Position numbers and translations under genes: made by a program | NCBI GenBank assembly: GCA_002189035.1 | Contig: NEEC01000015.1 | Span: 248,001-312,000, forward strand | Reading direction: 5' to 3' | Length of the DNA stretch: 64,000 nt | Source: Utricularia gibba | Lineage: Eukaryota > Streptophyta > Magnoliopsida > Lamiales > Lentibulariaceae | Shown here: positions 58,114 through 64,000 of the stretch, piece by piece | Layout: every line of letters begins with the position of its first letter | Position numbering within the stretch: position 1 is the stretch's first letter | Notes under the pieces: generated by a model | Databases searched by the model: none | Seen by the model: only the letters and a program-made list of their open reading frames with translations | What the model was told of the DNA's origin: nothing

Positions 58114-58770
58114 TCAATGAAAGATCAGCCATCCCGAGACAAGTTCGTCGAGGGACAGGTCGTTTGAGGCCTCAAAATCTTTCCAGTTTTGGGCTGTGGG
58201 ATAGGACGAGCTTCCATCAAGAACCTTAGTGAGCTGTTTAACGAGGGGCTCCTCTTCTTGGGGAATGTCCAAATCCCATACCTTGAATATGTCGTCGAAT
58301 AATGAATCGGACGGTGACGGTTCGTTAGACAAATCAGTATCAGGATCATTGCCCCCCGTGTCTATTGCTTCACCTTTGTAAGTTGGAAGAAAGACGGCAG
58401 TGGCTTTATCTTCTGACCAGGATTCATCCACCAACTCAGCAGTCAGCTGATCCCTATTGCTAGTGCTCATGTAGCTGTTTACTAAGTAATTTGAAGTGGG
58501 TATACCCTCATCAGAATGGGGGATTGCTGATCTTTGGCCTTCGGAGGGGTTACCATCTTCACGGTCTGAAGGGTAATGCTGAACCTCTGCAGTTTCCATC
58601 AGTGCATCCATTAGGGAATCCCAGCCACTGCCTAGTGCCTCAGCATCTTTGCTCAGACAGGAATCCACCCACGCCAAATCTTCTTCTGACAAAACGGATG
58701 GTCCAATCTCCACATCATTCTCAGGAAAGGAAGAACCAAGGCTTCCAGATGCACCATCATCGACTGCCAT
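58114..58770 (-). CDS. Uncharacterised acidic plant protein
   Basis: A 218-residue, single-coding-exon acidic protein starting MAVDDGASGSLGSSFPEND. It contains PSVLSEEDLAWVDSCLSKD near residues 24-42, WDSLMDALMETAEV, and toward the end LFDDIFKVWDLDIPQEEEPL followed by VKQLTKVLD. These look like short amphipathic motifs in an otherwise disordered Ser/Asp/Glu-rich chain. I believe similar plant proteins of unknown function exist but cannot name one. A TTTTTCAG acceptor sits just before the ATG (minus strand), so a non-coding first exon likely lies upstream, as is common for such genes. No membrane or signal sequence. A transcription-related or adaptor role is possible, but only by its acidic composition. 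Confidence 0.6.
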   Translation of the reverse strand: MAVDDGASGSLGSSFPENDVEIGPSVLSEEDLAWVDSCLSKDAEALGSGWDSLMDALMETAEVQHYPSDREDGNPSEGQRSAIPHSDEGIPTSNYLVNSYMSTSNRDQLTAELVDESWSEDKATAVFLPTYKGEAIDTGGNDPDTDLSNEPSPSDSLFDDIFKVWDLDIPQEEEPLVKQLTKVLDGSSSYPTAQNWKDFEASNDLSLDELVSGWLIFH

Positions 58771-60520
58771 GGCTGAAAAAGTGAAGAAATATCAGCTTTC
58801 ACTTCCCCTGATTTAGATACACCAGAAAACAAGGCGACCGCCTCACACCGAAACAAGATCAGATAACTATAGTCATCAGTTCAGCGGCAACACACATCAG
58901 AAATACTAGCAAGCAGGGGGCTGGAATGCATAAAAAGAGCTGGTTCTCGCTCTACCTAGTTTCGCATCTTGCTTTTGCTTTTCCTTTAAACATGTTGAGT
59001 AGCGTTCACTGTTTAACAAACAGTGCACAAAAATATGGATGACGAATCATATTCCCCCAATTAAACAAAAAAAGAAAAAAAAACAAGACACACAGGTATG
59101 TGATTCAACAGTGCAGGAAATCGAATCCATGGAAACCAGCAAGCTCGTCAGTCATCCCATCTTCACAACAAACAAAAGAAGATACAAATATTATGAAAAA
59201 AGAAAACTTCCTATGTTGGCAAGGGATTACAACAAACAAAAGTTCGATCAAAACTCAACCCCCGAGCTAGGGCTCCTTCACCTGTTTTTTTTACTCAATC
59301 GATTCAGGAACTCGATACGGAATCGGTGTAATCAGATATCCTGTACTGATTCAGAGGAAAAACGGAACGGAATTCACATCCCACTCAGTCAGGGAGGAAG
59401 AATCGAACGGCGAAATGGGGATAAAGATGAACAGACGACGAATATTCGTGATTACGCAAGAAACGGCGTCGTATTACCAGACAGATCCTCGTGCCATTTT
59501 TTTGGACTTGGCTGTAATATTTGTTATTTTTTGAAATAGCTGGGGATATTTTCCAAACCACAAGCTTCAAATAAAAATCCATATAAAAAAATTAGAAATA
59601 TAATATGAAAAACTCGAAAATAAAATAGGGCTGGGGGTATTTTTTTTTGGAAAAAATAATAAAAAATTGTCAGAAAATATGGACCAAAAAACATTGGCAT
59701 TTATTAACATCAAAATCAATCACAAAGCTCCTACATAGTTTAAATTTGTCATTTTTATTTCATTAGCCTTCTTCTGTCTTTAATGCTGTGTGGGGACACC
59801 TTTGTCGCTGTTATTCCCGCTCATTCTGTCAGTGAAATTTTTTGAATTGAATTATTTTATCACCTGAAATTCAAGTTATAAAAATCTTATACATTTACTA
59901 ATCTGCCCCTGTAATTTGATTTCTTATTCAATTTCTCAAAAATTCCGATAATTACGAGGTGAAAGTAAGTTACTAGGGATGAAAGTAGTTGATTGACGAG
60001 ATTAGGTCAGATTATTGACCAGGAATGCATGTAAGCTTGTACGTTGTGCAGTGGAGGTTGTGCGCTTAGTTACCTGGCACGCAAAAACTCACCAACAATC
60101 TTATTTAATTATTTGGATTTCAAGGTTCGTTGCGTGTGAGCCAGTTGAATGCAAGTAAAAGGAAAAGCTGTCTCCGTCGTCGCTGCTCGCCACCCGTTCT
60201 CGTTTCATTTCTCTCTCTCTTTCTCGGGTCTCCAATGTCTTGAAGCATACGGAAACTAGGAGTGTCGGAGGGGAAGAAGATCATGTGCGCGGGTGTGAAT
60301 CTGAAGGTTTTTGTATGGTTTTGAGGCGCAGGACGGAGGACTTTGCTGGGGATGAGGCTTTGAATGTTCGGAAAAATGGAGCAATGGAGCTTGCTTTGCT
60401 TGTTCGAGGCCGTTGAAATCGAGCAGTTGATTCCTCTTCAATGCATCATTCGTTGTGTTGTTGTTTCATTGTTTCCATGTTAATTGGAGTTGAAACTTGT
60501 GAAGTAGGAACTAGGAGAAA
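58771..60520. other. Divergent upstream region of the acidic protein and kinesin genes
   Basis: This interval separates two divergent genes and probably holds both promoters and their non-coding first exons. 59560-59960 is AT-rich. A 166-codon plus ORF at 59039-59539 is Lys/Asn-rich and shows no domain, so it is not called. The plus-strand leader of the kinesin has a T/C-rich stretch at about 60200-60230 typical of plant start regions. Confidence 0.4.
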
Positions 60521-63500
60521 ATGGCGGCGTCATCTTCACGGGGAAGAAGTAGCTCACCTTTTAGTCACCGGAAGCCTTCAAGTCCGTACTCTTCGATTTC
60601 GTCGTCGTCGTCTTTGATGAATGCGCGACTGATTCCGCGTTCACGCTCTGCGACGACGCCATTTTACGGTAGTGGAGCTCATGTCTCCAGATCCACAACG
60701 CCGAACAGAAATATAGGAGATTATTCTCGGAGTAGGACGCCGGTGAGTTACCCGTCAATGGAAGAGCATCTGATTGAAGAGAGGACGGACGGCCAATCGA
60801 GATCGGCAGATTGTATTTCCGTTACCATTAGATTTCGCCCGTTAAGGTTAACTGTAGATCTTGGCTGAATCGCTTTTTAGCTCTCATGCCTATAAAATGA
60901 TTTGAAGCGGAATTTGTGTAATTTGAGTCATTTGTTCATCGTGGTTTCAGTGAAAGAGAGTATGAGAGAGGAGATGAGATCGCGTGGTATCCAGATGGGG
61001 AGAAAATTGTTCGCAATGAGTACAATCCAGGAACGGCATATGCATTTGGTAAGCTTCTCAACTTTCTTTTATTTTTATTGCCCCATGATCTTACTCTGTA
61101 TGTCTACTTAGCAGTAAAATGTCATGGTAGCACTGTGGATGGAGTTCAAAACTTTAGGAGCTGAATTTCATTTGCCTCCCAATTTTGCACCATTTAGCCT
61201 TGTTCCCATAGTTTTGATATGGTATCTGATTTAAGTAGTTTGTAAGACCGGGGAGCTCAAATCGTTTCCTGTATCCAATTATAGATAGGGTTTTTGGACC
61301 AAATACAAGCACCGATGAAGTTTATCAAGCAGCTGCTCGGCCTGTAGTCAAGGCTGCCATGGAAGGCATAAATGGTATGAGCAGCTGATTTTCTTAATCC
61401 ATTTTCTTATGTCATATGGTTCATTTTCCTTTATATAGAATGTCTTGTGCTGGCTAAGCCATCAGTTAGATATCTATTAATCTTCTGGGATTAAATCTAG
61501 GCAACTTGGTATGCAGGAACTGTTTTTGCTTATGGTGTAACTAGTAGCGGAAAGACACACACAATGCATGTCAGTGTAATTTCACTGTTATGTGGTTCAG
61601 TAAATTATCACTTGCTGCATGTGCTTTGAAAAGTCCATGCCCTTATCTTGGTTCCGGTGTTTTCCTTTTTTTTTTTTATGATTTTTAGGGTGATCAAAGT
61701 TCTCCAGGAGTCATTCCCCTTGCTATAAAAGATGTTTTTAGCATCATCCAAGATGTAAGCTCCCTTTTATCTTTTTGACCATGGAGGTATTTTGTCTATC
61801 ATTTTATGTTGGTGGGTATACAAAAATAAGATCAATGCATCAGTGATGTTGGTGACTTTTTTTCAGACTCCAGGCCGTGAATTTCTACTCCGAGTTTCAT
61901 ACCTTGAAATCTACAATGAGGTTGGTGACTGTGGGTTTACAGTGATTTTGTGAAGTGTCTTGGATCTTGACAAGTCATTACATTGATCTCAGTAGTGTTT
62001 CAAAACATCGTTTTGTAGTGTTTTCTGTTTTCATGTACATATCCCTTCTACCTCCAGGTGATAAATGATTTGCTAGACCCCACTGGCCAGAATCTGCGTG
62101 TGAGAGAGGATGCACAGGTTATTTTCTACTTGCAATTTGTCTTGACATCTAGGCCGTTTTGATTCTGATTCCTATATGTCTACAGGGAACATACGTTGAA
62201 GGCATTAAGGAAGAAGTCGTTTTGTCCCCAGGGCATGCTCTATCATTTATTGCTTCAGGGGAAGGTAATATTTCATGAGTTTTGGTTCTTTCGTTCGTTC
62301 ATATAAATGTACTCACCGATCCCATAATAAAATAAAACTGAAGTTCTTTGATAGGTGACTGTTCTATGCATTTGCTCTACCATGTTTCATGACCTCTAAA
62401 GAATTTTGTAACAACCCTTGATCTTTGCAGAGCATCGGCATGTTGGATCAAATAATTTCAACCTATTCAGCAGCCGTAGCCATACCATATTCACTTTGGT
62501 ACGTAGAGCATGTTTTATATATTCACTGATAAATAACAGAGATGGGCATGGTGTGCTTTAGCTTAATTACCATATGCTTGAAATCAGTGGTCCTCATAAA
62601 AAATATTTCTTTCATCCTTTTAGCAGTTTTTATGTTGTTGATAAATGTTGGTTGGCTTCGCCATCTGGTGTGTTGCAATTTTTTTCCTCTTTAAAGGGTA
62701 TATGTGAAGGGATTGAAAAATAAAGTGAAGATTTTGAAATGAGTTTTATTTCGAATTCCATGATAAAGGCTCATTGGCATTGACATTGCATGCGTGTAAC
62801 GTGCTTTTGAGAGGTGAGATTTTGTTGAACCTTGAAATTGCCTTCACACAGGGAGTAATTGTTTTAAATGATGTATTCTTTTCGGTAAACTCATAGCCCT
62901 TGGTATTTTCAAGTTTGTTGGTTATCTTGACACATTCTCATTATCTTACTAAAATATCCTATACCACAACCTCCTTTCCTTTTGGAATAATTGCAATCGC
63001 AGCCTTGATTATTCTTGTTGTTTTTAGAGCCCTTCTGACATTTAAACTCGCTTGCTTTAGATGATAGAGAGTAGTGCACATGGGGATGATTATGATGGAG
63101 TGACGTTTTCACAACTGGTAATTATTATTATTATTTTCTCGTCATCTGGAATTGTTGGCAGTGATTGTTAGCAGAATTGCAGAACATAAATTTTTGGCTT
63201 ATACCAGCTCTCTGTATGCAGAACCTGATTGACTTAGCAGGATCCGAAAGTTCTAAAACTGAAACAATTGGCTTGAGAAGAAAGGAAGGATCATACATCA
63301 ATAAAAGTCTGCTGACGCTTGGCACTGTTAGTGATTTGAACATGCTCTGAATGCTCTGCGTTTATTTCCACTCTGCACACTTACGTGATTATATTTTATT
63401 TATATTGTATCCCACCCTCCTGTAACTTGTGAATTGTCTGATAATTAGGTTATTGGGAAGCTTAGTGAAGGAAAAGCATCCCACATTCCTTATCGGGATT

Positions 63501-64000
63501 CTAAACTTACACGGCTTTTGCAATCTTCTCTAAGCGGGCATGGTCATGTTTCGGTGAGCAATGAGAGCTCATCTTTCTCTTTGCACAGTTTGTTATTGAG
63601 TTGGCGACTGTCTGTTTGTTGTGTTGCACATATGACTTACCGAAGCAATATTCTTATCCTGTCAGCTTATTTGTACGATTACTCCAGCATCAAGCAACAT
63701 GGAGGAAACGCATAATACTTTAAAATTTGCCAACAGAGCAAAATGCGTGGAAATTTATGCATCACGCAATAGAGTGAGATTCTTTCAATTTTTAATTCAA
63801 GTGTTCAAAACTGTAAAAGGAGCTGCACTGAATGATACTCATTTCAGATAATTGACGAGAAATCATTGATCAAAAAGTATCAAAAGGAAATTTCATGCCT
63901 TAAAGCAGAGCTTGATCAACTCAAAAGGGGAATGCTTGCTGGTGCCAGCCAAGAGGAAATTATGGTCTTGAGGCAGCAGGTTTGGCTCTCTTATTTTGAT
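60521..64000 (+). CDS. Kinesin-7 motor protein (KIN-7C/D-like), 3' end beyond the window
   Basis: A plus-end microtubule motor of the plant kinesin-7 (CENP-E-like, MKRP) group. Exon 1 (from 60521) gives a Ser/Arg-rich N-terminus, [20 protein letters not shown], ending in [13 protein letters not shown]. Short exons follow with [36 protein letters not shown] (P-loop), [29 protein letters not shown] (switch I), [15 protein letters not shown] (switch II), [20 protein letters not shown] and [16 protein letters not shown]. After the motor comes [20 protein letters not shown], the start of the coiled-coil stalk. All catalytic motifs are intact and junctions are GT-AG and in frame. The closest fit is KIN-7C/KIN-7D; a serine-rich N-terminus like this is reported as organelle-targeting in some relatives. 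The coding region continues past 64000, so length cannot be judged. Confidence 0.92.

Noticed and set aside
59039-59539. 166-codon plus-strand ORF upstream of the kinesin
   Set aside because: Lys/Asn-rich composition, no domain, and it lies in the promoter/leader interval of two divergent genes.
1-64000. tRNA, rRNA, microRNA precursors, CRISPR arrays and intact transposons
   Set aside because: I looked for well-known plant miRNA sequences, tRNA box motifs, regular spaced repeats and transposase or reverse-transcriptase motifs by eye and found none convincing; a software scan would be needed to exclude them.

Overview
The window is nuclear DNA from a flowering plant, most likely a eudicot. 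Genes are split by many short GT-AG introns and separated by AT-rich spacers, and the encoded families are plant families: JAGGED-type C2H2, LBD, AP2/ERF, bHLH, LRR-RLK, LRK10L, kinesin-7 and ACR. There are no bacterial operons, CRISPR arrays, rRNA or tRNA genes, and no intact transposon ORF. Species cannot be fixed from sequence alone.

Layout. 1-2.7 kb: no recognised gene. 2.75-4.81 (-): secreted LRR protein, about one repeat per exon. 5.58-6.97 (-): ZAT-type four-finger C2H2 repressor. 8.88-9.94 (-): EAF7 (NuA4 subunit). 11.23-13.03 (-): ACR4-type four-ACT-domain protein. 13-18.8: AT-rich spacer with an unidentified GC-richer island at 16.2-17.6. 18.84-20.99 (-): BIM2-type bHLH. 21.77-23.50 (-): second bHLH, subfamily XII. 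26.76-27.71 (+): plant-specific protein with a KHP...GVCPxC motif. 29.55-29.80: TGGTGCAC repeat cluster. 30.6-32.23 (-): broken fragment resembling the N-terminus of a PRP4-type splicing kinase. 32.57-35.07 (-): RAD23. 36.22-36.85 (+): CRF-like ERF, followed by a decayed second copy of its 3' end. 38.88-39.59 (-): class II LBD. 41.87-43.09 (+): JAGGED. 46.54-49.91 (+): metallo-beta-lactamase-fold protein. 50.02-52.18 (-): LRR-III receptor pseudokinase. 52.74-54.64 (-): PP2C phosphatase. 55.44-57.69 (-): LRK10L receptor kinase. 58.11-58.77 (-): uncharacterised acidic protein. 60.52-64.00 (+): kinesin-7, cut by the window end.

The genes are individually regulated, with no sign of a cluster pathway. 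Themes are transcriptional control (six transcription factors plus EAF7), receptor and phosphatase signalling (RLK, PP2C and LRK10L side by side on one strand) and protein turnover (RAD23).

The most striking sequence-wide observation is technical or evolutionary. In five otherwise well-preserved genes (ACR4, subfamily XII bHLH, RAD23, LRR-III RLK, LRK10L) the reading frame breaks by exactly one missing base, and in nearly every case at a G or C run. Restoring one base at each run re-joins the conserved family sequence. The simplest reading is homopolymer under-calling in the assembly; a real cluster of frameshift alleles is the alternative. Other points to revisit are the duplicated ERF tail, the PRP4-like fragment, the foldback-like repeat cluster, a probable intron-split start codon in JAGGED, and a membrane-tail exon in the MBL gene. 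I found no clear evidence of a wholly new biological system.
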